Counted from the first letter of the stretch, positions 1 through 5,680 are shown. The stretch: 6,495 bases of DNA from an uncultured Simplicispira sp. (GCA_903882725.1 CAIRYF010000021.1:1-6495), one strand, 5' to 3'. Numbers and translations are program-made. The notes: generated by a model from the sequence alone, not told the origin.

Positions 1-523
1 AGGCCACGCACAGCGCGCCGTGGACAAAGAATTCAATCGACGTGCGCGCCGGGTCGGTGGCGGCGCGGATGGCGGCAATTTCGCTCAAATCCAGCTCACG
101 CGCCAGTACGATTTGGCTTAGGCCAACGTCTTGCAAAAAGCGCGCTTTCTCGGGCGTGCGGATGTCGGTTTGGGTGCTGGCGTGCAGCTGGATCGGCGGC
201 AAGTCCAGCTCCAACAGGCCCATGTCTTGGACGATGAGGGCGTCGGCGCCGGCGTTGTACACCTGCCACGCCATATCGCGCGCGTCTTGCAATTCGTCAT
301 CGCGAAAGATGGTGTTAAGGGTGATAAAGATGCGGCTGCCAAAGCGGTGTGCGTGCTTGATCAGGCGCTCTAAGTCGCGCAGGTTGTTGCCAGCGCCGAC
401 GCGTGCGCCAAAGGCGGGGCCACCGATGTAGACGGCGTCAGCGCCGTGATCAATCGCCGCAATGCCGATATCGGCGTCGCGGGCGGGGGAGAGGAGTTCA
501 AGTTGGTGGGGCAGCAGGGACAT
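1..523 (-). CDS. rlhA: 23S rRNA 5-hydroxycytidine C2501 synthase, U32 peptidase family (5' part, cut by window edge)
   Basis: The first 174 residues are present and the rest lies beyond the left edge. The protein opens with MSLLPHQLELLSPARDADIG, then HGADAVYIGGPAFGAR (residues 26-41), ITLNTIF (67-73), DALIVQDMG (94-102), LHASTQTDIRT (113-123), VLARELDLSEI (139-149) and FFVHGALCVA (165-174). This order matches E. coli RlhA (YdcP), the U32-family enzyme that hydroxylates C2501 of 23S rRNA, better than TrhP (YegQ), which lacks the STQTDIRT stretch as I recall it. Only the first cysteine of the family's metal-cluster region (C172) is in the window. ATG at 523-521 is chosen because an in-frame TAA lies 12 bases upstream and only a TTG intervenes; no strong Shine-Dalgarno is visible. 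It is divergent from the 66-residue gene. Family assignment is firm; RlhA rather than a sister U32 protein is likely. Confidence 0.85.
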   Translation of the reverse strand, partial: MSLLPHQLELLSPARDADIGIAAIDHGADAVYIGGPAFGARVGAGNNLRDLERLIKHAHRFGSRIFITLNTIFRDDELQDARDMAWQVYNAGADALIVQDMGLLELDLPPIQLHASTQTDIRTPEKARFLQDVGLSQIVLARELDLSEIAAIRAATDPARTSIEFFVHGALCVA

Positions 524-565
524 GGTGCGCAATTATCACGATTGCAATGGGCAATGTAGTGCTGG

Positions 566-581
566 AAATAGCGCACTATTT
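566..581. repeat. Perfect inverted repeat AAATAG-CGCA-CTATTT
   Basis: Six-base arms with a four-base loop lie between the candidate rlhA promoter and the rlhA start, so this would be a small hairpin in the rlhA leader. A second, smaller dyad (ATTGC-AATGG-GCAAT, 541-555) lies closer to the start codon. Neither is followed by a T-run, so they are not terminators. Function is unknown. Confidence 0.5.
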
Positions 582-615
582 AAAAGAACACCCTGCAGGT
601 ATCCCTACTATGATG

Positions 616-646
616 CTTATAGCGCTTTAACTAAAGCGCCATTCAA
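616..646 (-). promoter_or_regulatory. Candidate rlhA promoter with an 18-bp dyad in a 19-bp spacer
   Basis: Read on the minus strand, TTGAAT (646-641) and TATAAG (621-616) resemble -35 and -10 elements (4 of 6 and 5 of 6 matches). They are 19 bp apart, longer than the usual 17. The spacer is almost entirely the perfect inverted repeat GCGCTTTA-AC-TAAAGCGC (622-639, plus-strand reading). Long spacers centred on a dyad are the hallmark of MerR-family promoters; a repressor site is equally possible. Transcription would start near 609, giving rlhA a leader of roughly 85 nt. The dyad is seen directly; the promoter and regulator are inferred. Confidence 0.4.
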
Positions 647-654
647 TGAACCAT

Positions 655-680
655 AAAGGACAGCAGTCCTGCTGCTCACT
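655..680 (+). promoter_or_regulatory. Shine-Dalgarno separated from the start codon by a hairpin
   Basis: AAAGGA (655-660) is the only good Shine-Dalgarno near the ATG at 681, but it sits 20 nt upstream, too far for normal use. The gap contains CAGCAG-TC-CTGCTG (661-674), which can fold as a five-pair stem with a four-base loop. Folding would leave only 6 unpaired nt (675-680) between the Shine-Dalgarno/hairpin unit and the ATG, a functional distance. An alternative pairing GGAC/GTCC (658-661 with 665-668) would instead cover part of the Shine-Dalgarno. The sequence is seen; the mechanism is inferred. Confidence 0.4.
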
Positions 681-881
681 ATGTTTGACGCCACCTACTT
701 TCATATGCCCTTGTTCAAGCCCGGAACTGTTGTGCAATGGGGCAGCAAGCGTGAAACCATCAGCTATGTGGTGGTGCGCCGCAGTTCGTTGCTGGTGCAT
801 TTGGTCGGCTTGGATGTACCGGTGGATTCAGCTGCGCTGACCTTGGCACCCTCGCGCTTTACTTTGACTCGGGTTGCTTAA
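681..881 (+). CDS. Conserved-looking small protein of unknown function, 66 aa
   Basis: I do not recognise this gene. The 66-residue product starts MFDATYFHMPLFKPGTVVQW and alternates short hydrophobic stretches (residues 17-20, 28-32, 37-41) with polar turns, ending near LAPSRFTLTRVA. This reads as a small all-beta, possibly SH3-like barrel; the FKPGTVVQW opening vaguely recalls the FKPGDVVQL start of YodC-type proteins, but that is only resemblance. There is no signal peptide, membrane segment or cysteine pair. The gene fills the space between rlhA and psd and stops 6 bp before the convergent psd stop, which supports a real gene. An in-frame TAA at 654-656 limits the start; ATG 681 has a hairpin-spaced Shine-Dalgarno, and ATG 705 (residue 9) is an alternative with none. 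Confidence 0.6.
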   Translation: MFDATYFHMPLFKPGTVVQWGSKRETISYVVVRRSSLLVHLVGLDVPVDSAALTLAPSRFTLTRVA

Positions 882-887
882 CTGCCT

Positions 888-1790
888 TTAACCGATTTTT
901 TGTGCCTGCGCTGTCTGATACGACGCCATGGCCTCGCCCAATCGAATTGCGCGTGCTGGTGCCCAGTTGGTGTTGAAATTCAAGGGCCCGCTGGAAAACA
1001 GCATCACCACGGTGGATCCCAGCAAAAAACGCCCCATTTCTTCGCCTTGCGCTAGACGGATGCCTTGGCCCGTATAGTCCCACACGCGCACGATGCCGGG
1101 GCGCGGTGGATTGACCAAGCCATGCCACACTGTGGCCATGCTGCCCACAATGGTGGCACCGACCAGCACCAACACAAACGGGCCCGTCACCGAATCAAAA
1201 AAACACACGACCCGTTCATTACGGGCAAACAACCCGGGCACGCCACGCGCTGTCGTCGGGTTAACTGAGAACAAATCGCCAGGCACATATACCATCCGCT
1301 GCAGTTCACCGCTGCATGGCATATGGATGCGGTGATAGTCGCGCGGGCTTAGGTACAGCGTGGCGAAATGGCCGTTGTCAAAGGGTGCTGCCAGCGCAGC
1401 ATTGCCGCCGATCAGTGCGGTAGTGGAGTAGTGGTGGCCTTTGGCCTGAAAAATTTGATCGTGCGCAATCGCGCCAAACTGGCTGATAGCGCCATCGACA
1501 GGACAAATCAAGTCGGCTTGGGCCAGCGGGCGGGCATTGGGGCGCAGGGCGCGGGTAAAAAAATCATTGAAGCAGGCGTAGCTGGCAATGTCGGAATTGG
1601 CAGCTTCCGACATATTCACGTTATAGCGGGCCACAAAGCGGCGAATTAAGGCTGTGGTTAGCGTGCCTGCGCGGGCCGAGGCAATGCGACCAGCAAAAAC
1701 GCTCAGGGCACGCTTGGGCAGAAGGTACTGGGGCAGTACGGCGAGGCGATCGGACACGGTAGTGAGCTGGATAGTGGCAAGTGGGCGCAT
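888..1790 (-). CDS. psd: Phosphatidylserine decarboxylase proenzyme
   Basis: Psd converts phosphatidylserine to phosphatidylethanolamine at the inner membrane, the last step of PE synthesis. The 300-residue protein carries the family marks in order: YLLPKRALS near residue 22, FNDFFTRALRP (74-84), CPVDGAISQ with Asp99, LSPRDYHRIHMP with His153 and His156, YVPGDLFSVN (168-177), LFARNERVV (187-195), VGATIVGS (210-217) and the self-cleavage motif LGST (257-260). Cleavage before Ser259 would give a beta chain and a 42-residue alpha chain with the pyruvoyl group. It resembles E. coli Psd closely but lacks that protein's long acidic C-terminal tail. The frame is open to an ATG at 1892, adding 34 residues; I chose ATG 1790 because it aligns with the usual family start and the extra residues look unlike the family. 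The Shine-Dalgarno is weak. Confidence 0.93.
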   Translation of the reverse strand: MRPLATIQLTTVSDRLAVLPQYLLPKRALSVFAGRIASARAGTLTTALIRRFVARYNVNMSEAANSDIASYACFNDFFTRALRPNARPLAQADLICPVDGAISQFGAIAHDQIFQAKGHHYSTTALIGGNAALAAPFDNGHFATLYLSPRDYHRIHMPCSGELQRMVYVPGDLFSVNPTTARGVPGLFARNERVVCFFDSVTGPFVLVLVGATIVGSMATVWHGLVNPPRPGIVRVWDYTGQGIRLAQGEEMGRFLLGSTVVMLFSSGPLNFNTNWAPARAIRLGEAMASYQTAQAQKIG

Positions 1791-1940
1791 TCTATAGACC
1801 ACACTGACTTCACCAGCAAGAGGCCAGGCTCGCAGGCCTATGGATGCAGATACAGGCAAAATTCGCCCCCCTTCAGTGTTGTGCCGCGCCATCAGTGGTC
1901 ACTGCCGCCCTGCAATAGGTGCGTTTTATCTCGTTGCTAT
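1791..1940. other. Divergent intergenic region between psd and the HPP-CBS gene
   Basis: This 150-bp stretch should hold the start signals for both flanking genes. I find no convincing -35/-10 pair on either strand. The only clear structure is the short perfect dyad CAGTG-GT-CACTG at 1893-1904, which could be an operator half-site pair or chance. Longer frames run into it from both sides (psd from 1892, HPP gene from 1881), but their extra residues do not look like family sequence. Confidence 0.5.
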
Positions 1941-3146
1941 ATGTCTTCTGCTGATTCTGAACCACCGCGTACCCCGAAGAGTCAGCCCTTTCCTGCGCCT
2001 TTTGGCTATCAGCGCGTGCAAGACTGGCTGCGCAATTTTTGGCCAGCCCCCGTCCATATCAATGGCCGCGAACGCCTGCGTGTGGCGATAGGTGTGGGTC
2101 TAGGGGTGTTATTGGTGGCGCTATTGAGCCGCTGGTGGGCACCTACTGGCAGTGCGCCGCCGTGGATAGTGGCCTCGCTCGGGGCCAGCGCAGTGCTGGT
2201 GTTTGGTATTCCGTCCAGCCCGCTGTCTCAACCCTGGCCGCTGCTCGGCGGTAGCACTTTGTCGGTATGGGTTGGCATGGCGTGCGCTGCGCTGGTTCCC
2301 GATCTGGCACTGGCAAGCGCGCTGGCCGTGGCGCTGTCGGTGGCGATCATGGTGCCGCTGCGCTGCCTACACCCACCGGGTGCCGCGCTGGCGCTGTTTG
2401 CTGTGCTCCAGCACGAGCATGGTGCTGCGGTGGCAGCATTTCCGGTGTTATTTAATACCATCGTGTTATTGACAGTGGGTATTGCCTACAACACGCTCAC
2501 CGGGCGCAGCTATCCGTATGCACAGCGGGTTGCGCCCAACAGCGCCGGGATGCCGCAGGGACAATTTACGTCCAGCGACTTGGATGCTGCACTAGAGCAT
2601 TACAACGAGGTACTGGATATTAGCCGCGCTGACCTAGAGGGATTGCTGCACTTGGCCGGGCGTGCCGCGTTTCAGCGCACGCTAGGCGAGTTGCGCTGCG
2701 CCGACATCATGTCCAAACCGCCACTGGCAATAGAAGCTGGGGTGTCTTTGAAAGACTCATGGGCTTTGATGCGCCGCGAGCATATCAAGGCTTTGCCCGT
2801 GGTTGATACACAGCACCATGTAGTCGGCATTGTTACGGTAGCTGACTATATGCGCTTGGCATATTTAGAGGTACACGAAGGTCTGGGCAAGCGCCTGCGT
2901 ACTTTGGTGATGGGGCGCGCTAGTCAGCCCACAACGGCGCGTGACATCATGTCGACGCAGGTACAAATGGCGCAGTCGCACTTGCACGTGATGGACTTGG
3001 TGCCGCTGTTTTCGCAGGGGGGCCATCACCATATACCGATAGTCGATGCGCAGCAGCAGCTGGTAGGCATCGTCACCCAAACAGATCTGATGCGAACGCT
3101 GGCCGCAGCCACGGTGCCAAGTGCCACAAGGGTGGTAGGCAAATAA
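1941..3146 (+). CDS. HPP-family membrane protein with C-terminal CBS domain pair
   Basis: The 401-residue protein has two parts. The N-terminal half is an HPP integral membrane domain with hydrophobic segments at about residues 47-65, 75-91, 100-119, 121-140 and 163-183, and the signature LHPPGAALAL at 143-152 (HPP at 144-146). The C-terminal half holds two CBS motifs, about 252-308 (CADIMSKPP to VGIVTVADYMRL) and 332-388 (TARDIMSTQ to VGIVTQTDLMRTL). CBS pairs usually bind adenosine nucleotides and regulate the attached domain, so this is probably a ligand-gated transporter or channel. Some plant HPP proteins transport nitrite, but the substrate here is unknown. ATG 1941 is preferred to 1881: the extra 20 residues are Cys/Arg-rich and poorly conserved in type. 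The Shine-Dalgarno is weak for either start. It is divergent from psd, and infA follows on the same strand. Confidence 0.88.
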   Translation: MSSADSEPPRTPKSQPFPAPFGYQRVQDWLRNFWPAPVHINGRERLRVAIGVGLGVLLVALLSRWWAPTGSAPPWIVASLGASAVLVFGIPSSPLSQPWPLLGGSTLSVWVGMACAALVPDLALASALAVALSVAIMVPLRCLHPPGAALALFAVLQHEHGAAVAAFPVLFNTIVLLTVGIAYNTLTGRSYPYAQRVAPNSAGMPQGQFTSSDLDAALEHYNEVLDISRADLEGLLHLAGRAAFQRTLGELRCADIMSKPPLAIEAGVSLKDSWALMRREHIKALPVVDTQHHVVGIVTVADYMRLAYLEVHEGLGKRLRTLVMGRASQPTTARDIMSTQVQMAQSHLHVMDLVPLFSQGGHHHIPIVDAQQQLVGIVTQTDLMRTLAAATVPSATRVVGK

Positions 3147-3164
3147 ACCACATGGCGCTACAAT
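3136..3164 (+). promoter_or_regulatory. Candidate sigma70 promoter for infA
   Basis: TAGGCA (3136-3141, 4 of 6) and TACAAT (3159-3164, 5 of 6) are separated by exactly 17 bp. The -35 lies inside the last codons of the HPP-CBS gene and the spacer covers its TAA (3144-3146). Transcription from about 3171 would give infA a leader of roughly 210 nt. The match is fair by eye only. Confidence 0.45.
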
Positions 3165-3382
3165 CGTCAGGCTAAAGCACAGCGCTTTGCTTGTCCATTG
3201 AAGCCCGTCTCCCCCACGGCATCCTTCCTGACCTGCACCCGCCCGGTGCAGCGACCCCACAGCCCGCAACGCACAGTGTGCCTCGCCCTTTACAGGGCTT
3301 TGCTGCTTGCTGTTGTCTGTGGTGGACGCGCCATTGCGCAGGCGCTGCGTACGGATTGAATCGTTTTTAAGAGATTAAACAT
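3147..3382 (+). promoter_or_regulatory. Long structured infA leader, possible cis-regulatory RNA
   Basis: The 236 bp between the HPP-CBS gene and infA carry no ATG-started gene but do show structure. There is AAAGC-ACAGC-GCTTT (3174-3188), a perfect seven-pair stem CTGCACC-CGCCC-GGTGCAG (3233-3251), and GCGCC-attgcgca-GGCGC (3328-3345) with a TGCGCA palindrome in its loop. These are followed by GGATTGAATCG, a T-run at 3363-3367 and the weak Shine-Dalgarno AAGAGA (3369-3374). None of the stems has a T-run directly behind it, so they are not simple terminators. Long folded leaders are typical of cold-shock-type mRNAs; that role here is inference. The HPP-gene frame also stays open through the leader from 3147 to a TGA at 3357. 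Confidence 0.4.
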
Positions 3383-3628
3383 ATGGCCAAAGAAGAACTT
3401 ATTGAAATGCAAGGCAGCGTCACGGAAGTGCTGCCCGACTCGCGCTTTCGCGTCACCCTCGACAACGGGCACCAACTAATTGCCTATACCGGCGGAAAAA
3501 TGCGCAAGCACCACATCCGCATTCTGGCGGGCGATAAGGTGTCGCTAGAGCTGTCACCCTATGACCTGACCAAAGGCCGCATCACCTTCCGTCACCTCGC
3601 CGGTCGTGGCCCTGCACCTGGCCGTTAA
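3383..3628 (+). CDS. infA: Translation initiation factor IF-1 (tailed, probably second-copy type)
   Basis: IF-1 binds the A site of the 30S subunit and helps IF-2 and IF-3 place the initiator tRNA. The 81-residue protein is a single S1-like OB fold with the family landmarks [13 protein letters not shown] (1-13), [10 protein letters not shown] (21-30), [15 protein letters not shown] (39-53) and [13 protein letters not shown] (58-70). E. coli IF-1 ends at about this point (72 residues); here a further [11 protein letters not shown] tail follows. Burkholderiales commonly carry a standard infA in the ribosomal-protein operon and a second, longer one elsewhere. The tail and the isolated setting, with no ribosomal-protein genes around, suggest this is the second one; that is inference. 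ATG 3383 has AAGAGA 8 nt upstream and matches the universal MAKE start. The long leader hints at post-transcriptional control. Confidence 0.93.
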   Translation: MAKEELIEMQGSVTEVLPDSRFRVTLDNGHQLIAYTGGKMRKHHIRILAGDKVSLELSPYDLTKGRITFRHLAGRGPAPGR

Positions 3629-3680
3629 ACGTATAAATGGCAAAGCATCGTCAAAATATTTACGTGCTCTCCTCTGTTTT

Positions 3681-3712
3681 TTGCCAAAGTGATTATTTTT
3701 CCGAGTTAGAAT
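3681..3712 (+). promoter_or_regulatory. Candidate tRNA-Pro promoter
   Basis: TAGAAT (3707-3712) is a good -10 placed 9 bp before the mature tRNA, with a GC-rich GCGCTG discriminator as in stringently controlled stable-RNA promoters. The best -35, TTGCCA (3681-3686), is 20 bp upstream, longer than ideal, so the -35 call is uncertain. TGGCAAA (3638-3644) is its inverted match and could pair with it in an infA read-through transcript. Confidence 0.4.
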
Positions 3713-3721
3713 AAGCGCTGT

Positions 3722-3798
3722 CGGAGCGTAGCGCAGCCTGGTAGCGCATCTGCTTTGGGAGCAGAGGGTCGCGAGTTCGAATCCCGCCGCTCCGACCA
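3722..3798 (+). tRNA. tRNA-Pro (anticodon TGG)
   Basis: A complete 77-nt cloverleaf can be read. The acceptor stem CGGAGCG (3722-3728) pairs with CGCTCCG (3788-3794), followed by discriminator A and an encoded CCA (3796-3798). The anticodon stem TCTGC/GCAGA (3749-3753, 3761-3765) encloses the loop TTTGGGA, giving anticodon TGG at 3756-3758. The T arm contains GTTCGAATC. The C1-G72 first pair is the bacterial tRNA-Pro identity feature. It reads CCN proline codons, mainly CCA and CCG. It stands alone, downstream of infA, with its own apparent promoter and terminator. Confidence 0.97.
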
Positions 3799-3807
3799 CC
3801 AACATAC

Positions 3808-3838
3808 AGCCCGGTATCGCAAGATATCGGGCTTTTTT
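3808..3838 (+). terminator. Rho-independent terminator of tRNA-Pro
   Basis: AGCCCGGTATC (3808-3818) and GATATCGGGCT (3823-3833) form an 11-pair stem with one G-U pair, closed by a GCAA tetraloop and followed by a run of T to 3838. It begins 9 nt after the tRNA CCA. On the minus strand no T-run follows the hairpin, so it would not efficiently stop transcription of the convergent SSB-like gene. Confidence 0.92.
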
Positions 3839-3870
3839 GTGCGTACTGAGTCAACCGCTTGTGTGCAGCA

Positions 3871-4230
3871 TCAATTTGATTCGAGGCTCTCGGGATATTC
3901 GCTGGCATGCACAGCGTCGCGTTTTTGATGTGCGTGGTAGGCCGTCAGCACTTGGTGCGCCACCATGTCAAGCGACGGGCGTATCACGCCTTGTTTGTCC
4001 GTCCACACTTTGGGTGTCAGGCTGCCAGCCAAAGTGACTGAGTCGCCGTCTTGCAGTGCCATCAATGCTGCGCTGGCTGCGCTATCAAAGGCAATCACAT
4101 TAACAAATAGAGCTGTTTCATTGTCGCCAGCGGTGGCGCGCACCTTGGCCATAGCAAAGGGCTTGCCCGCTTTGCCCAAACGCTTCTCAGGAGCGCCATA
4201 GAGTTTTCCGCCAACCAGTCCGTCAATCAT
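3871..4230 (-). CDS. SSB-like single-stranded DNA-binding protein, 119 aa
   Basis: The product is a single OB-fold of the SSB family. Visible features are MIDGLVGGKLYGAPEKRLGK (1-20), KPFAMAKVRA (23-32), LFVNVIAFDS (41-50), LQDGDSVTLAGSLTPKVW (59-76) and a C-terminal strand LDMVAHQVLTAYHAHQKR (87-104). At 119 residues it is shorter than replicative SSB (about 150-180), and it ends EYPESLESN rather than the acidic DDDIPF tip that recruits repair and replication partners. It is therefore probably an auxiliary SSB, not the essential one. ATG 4230 is chosen over 4266 because AAGGAA (4242-4237) lies 6 nt upstream and MIDG is the natural OB-fold start. It follows glmM on the same strand after 90 bp and could be read from the same transcript. 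Phage or plasmid origin is possible, but nothing mobile adjoins it. Confidence 0.8.
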   Translation of the reverse strand: MIDGLVGGKLYGAPEKRLGKAGKPFAMAKVRATAGDNETALFVNVIAFDSAASAALMALQDGDSVTLAGSLTPKVWTDKQGVIRPSLDMVAHQVLTAYHAHQKRDAVHASEYPESLESN

Positions 4231-4236
4231 GTGGGG

Positions 4237-4242
4237 TTCCTT
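4237..4242 (-). promoter_or_regulatory. Ribosome binding site that fixes the SSB-like start
   Basis: AAGGAA on the minus strand, 6 nt before ATG 4230. It supports the shorter 119-residue protein over the longer frame starting at 4266. Confidence 0.7.
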
Positions 4243-4247
4243 GTCTA

Positions 4248-4291
4248 CCAGAGATCGGTAGGGCAAAAAATAAGCCCCGCAACCACTCTGG
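4248..4291. repeat. Nested inverted repeats between glmM and the SSB-like gene
   Basis: CCAGAG (4248-4253) and CTCTGG (4286-4291) are perfect inverted arms enclosing a second pair, GGGC (4261-4264) and GCCC (4274-4277), around an A-rich loop. Read on the minus strand this could be an extended hairpin just upstream of the SSB-like ribosome binding site. The arms are short and may be chance. There is no terminal T-run to make it a terminator. Confidence 0.3.
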
Positions 4292-4320
4292 ATAAAGAAG
4301 CGTATTTTGCTGCACTGGCG

Positions 4321-5658
4321 TCAGAAGCCGCACCGTGCAGCACGAGCTAAACGCTCGGCACAGATTTGTGCTTGTGCTGCATCACGCGCTTCTACCATCA
4401 CCCGCAGCAGCGGCTCGGTACCGCTGGCACGCACTAGAACGCGGCCATTTTGTTCCAATTCGCGCTCGACCTGTGCTGTCTCTTCGGCCAGCAGGGTATT
4501 GGTCTTCCAATCTTGGCCCGGTTGCAGGCGTACATTCAGCAGCACTTGCGGGAACAGCACCAAATCGGCCAGCGCCTCGGCCAGCGGCTGGGCTTGGCGG
4601 ATGCAGGTTTGCAGCACCTGCAAAGCGCTGACCAAGCCGTCGCCAGTGGTGTGCTTATCTAGCACCAACAAGTGCCCTGATCCCTCCCCGCCCAGTACCC
4701 AGTGCTGGCGCGCCAGCTCTTCTAGAACGTAGCGGTCGCCCACCTTGCTGCGCGCAAGCTTCACGCCGCGCGTTTGTAAGGCCAGCTCAACCGCCATATT
4801 TGTCATCAAGGTGCCCACCACGCCCGGCACGTGCTCATCGCGTCCCATGCGGTCACAGACCATCAAATACAGCAGCTCATCGCCGTTGTAAAGGCGTCCA
4901 GCACCGTCGACCACCTGCAAGCGATCAGCATCACCGTCCAGAGCAATGCCGAAATCAGCCTGGTGTTGCAGCACCGCCGTGACCAGTGCTTGCGGATGGG
5001 TGGCACCCACTTCGTGGTTGATGTTGGTGCCGTCGGGTGTGCAGCCAATGGCGATGACTTCGGCGCCCAATTCATGGAACACTTTGGGTGCAATGTGGTA
5101 GGCCGCACCGTGGGCGGCATCGACCACAATTTTGACGCCCTTGAGCGTTAGGTCGTTGTCAAATGTGCTTTTACAAAACTCGATGTAGCGCCCCGCCGCG
5201 TCGTCCAAACGCCGGGTTTTACCCAGCGAGGCCGAATCAGCCCAGATAGGGGGCTCATCCAATGCGGCCTCAACCGCCAACTCCCAAGTATCGGGCAGCT
5301 TGGAGCCTTGGGCGCTGAAGAATTTGATGCCGTTGTCGGGATACGGGTTGTGGCTGGCGCTGATGACCACGCCCAAGCTGGCGCGCTGGGCGCGGGTCAA
5401 ATACGCCACGCCCGGCGTTGGCAGCGGCCCCAGCAGCAGCACATCGACGCCAGCGGAGTTAAAGCCCGACTCCAGTGCGCTCTCCAACATATAGCCAGAA
5501 ATGCGCGTGTCCTTGCCAATCAGCACCAGCGGGCGCTCTTCGGTTTGCTTGAGCACGCGGCCCACGGCATGGGCCAAGCGCAGCACAAAATCGGGCGTTA
5601 TCGGTGCCTGACCGACCGTGCCACGGATGCCATCGGTACCAAAATATTTACGGGTCAT
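4321..5658 (-). CDS. glmM: Phosphoglucosamine mutase
   Basis: GlmM converts glucosamine-6-phosphate to glucosamine-1-phosphate in the cytoplasm, feeding UDP-GlcNAc synthesis for peptidoglycan and lipopolysaccharide. The 445-residue protein has the same length as E. coli GlmM and all four phosphohexomutase-superfamily signatures: the start [13 protein letters not shown] (4-16), the phosphoserine loop [12 protein letters not shown] with Ser102 (99-110), the Mg-binding loop DGDADR (241-246), the sugar loop GGEGSGH (323-329) and the phosphate loop [12 protein letters not shown] (410-421). ATG 5658 is chosen over the longer frame from 5769 because [10 protein letters not shown] is the family start and the extension would run back into folP. 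The Shine-Dalgarno is poor. Only 22 bp separate it from the folP stop, so the two are surely co-transcribed, as in many proteobacteria. Confidence 0.97.
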   Translation of the reverse strand: MTRKYFGTDGIRGTVGQAPITPDFVLRLAHAVGRVLKQTEERPLVLIGKDTRISGYMLESALESGFNSAGVDVLLLGPLPTPGVAYLTRAQRASLGVVISASHNPYPDNGIKFFSAQGSKLPDTWELAVEAALDEPPIWADSASLGKTRRLDDAAGRYIEFCKSTFDNDLTLKGVKIVVDAAHGAAYHIAPKVFHELGAEVIAIGCTPDGTNINHEVGATHPQALVTAVLQHQADFGIALDGDADRLQVVDGAGRLYNGDELLYLMVCDRMGRDEHVPGVVGTLMTNMAVELALQTRGVKLARSKVGDRYVLEELARQHWVLGGEGSGHLLVLDKHTTGDGLVSALQVLQTCIRQAQPLAEALADLVLFPQVLLNVRLQPGQDWKTNTLLAEETAQVERELEQNGRVLVRASGTEPLLRVMVEARDAAQAQICAERLARAARCGF

Positions 5659-5680
5659 GGGGATATATCTGGCAGGGTTG

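Noticed and set aside
1791..1892. N-terminal extension of Psd by 34 residues to ATG 1892
   Set aside because: The extra residues do not resemble Psd, and the internal ATG 1790 matches the normal family start.
1881..1940. N-terminal extension of the HPP-CBS protein to ATG 1881
   Set aside because: The added segment is rich in Cys and Arg, has no ribosome site and precedes a natural start at 1941.
2865..3269. Minus-strand frame of 134 codons across the HPP-CBS 3' end and the infA leader
   Set aside because: It is mostly antisense to the second CBS domain, has no recognisable motif and leaves no room for the leader structure.
3643..3682. Intrinsic terminator for infA (bulged GCA-CGT/ACGTGC hairpin and later T-run)
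   Set aside because: The stem is weak and bulged, and the T-run starts about 10 nt after the stem, so I cannot support it as a terminator.
3722..3870. tRNA-Pro as an attachment site of an integrated element with the SSB-like gene as cargo
   Set aside because: No integrase, no second copy of the tRNA 3' end and no change in gene character are visible here; the neighbours are housekeeping genes.
4307..4732. Plus-strand frame of 141 codons opposite the glmM 3' end
   Set aside because: Serine/arginine-rich antisense shadow of GlmM motifs on the other strand.
3655..5652. Shared string AAAATATTTACG near 3655 and 5641
   Set aside because: At 5641 it is simply the glmM codons for Lys-Tyr-Phe; a 12-base match between the two sites is most likely chance.
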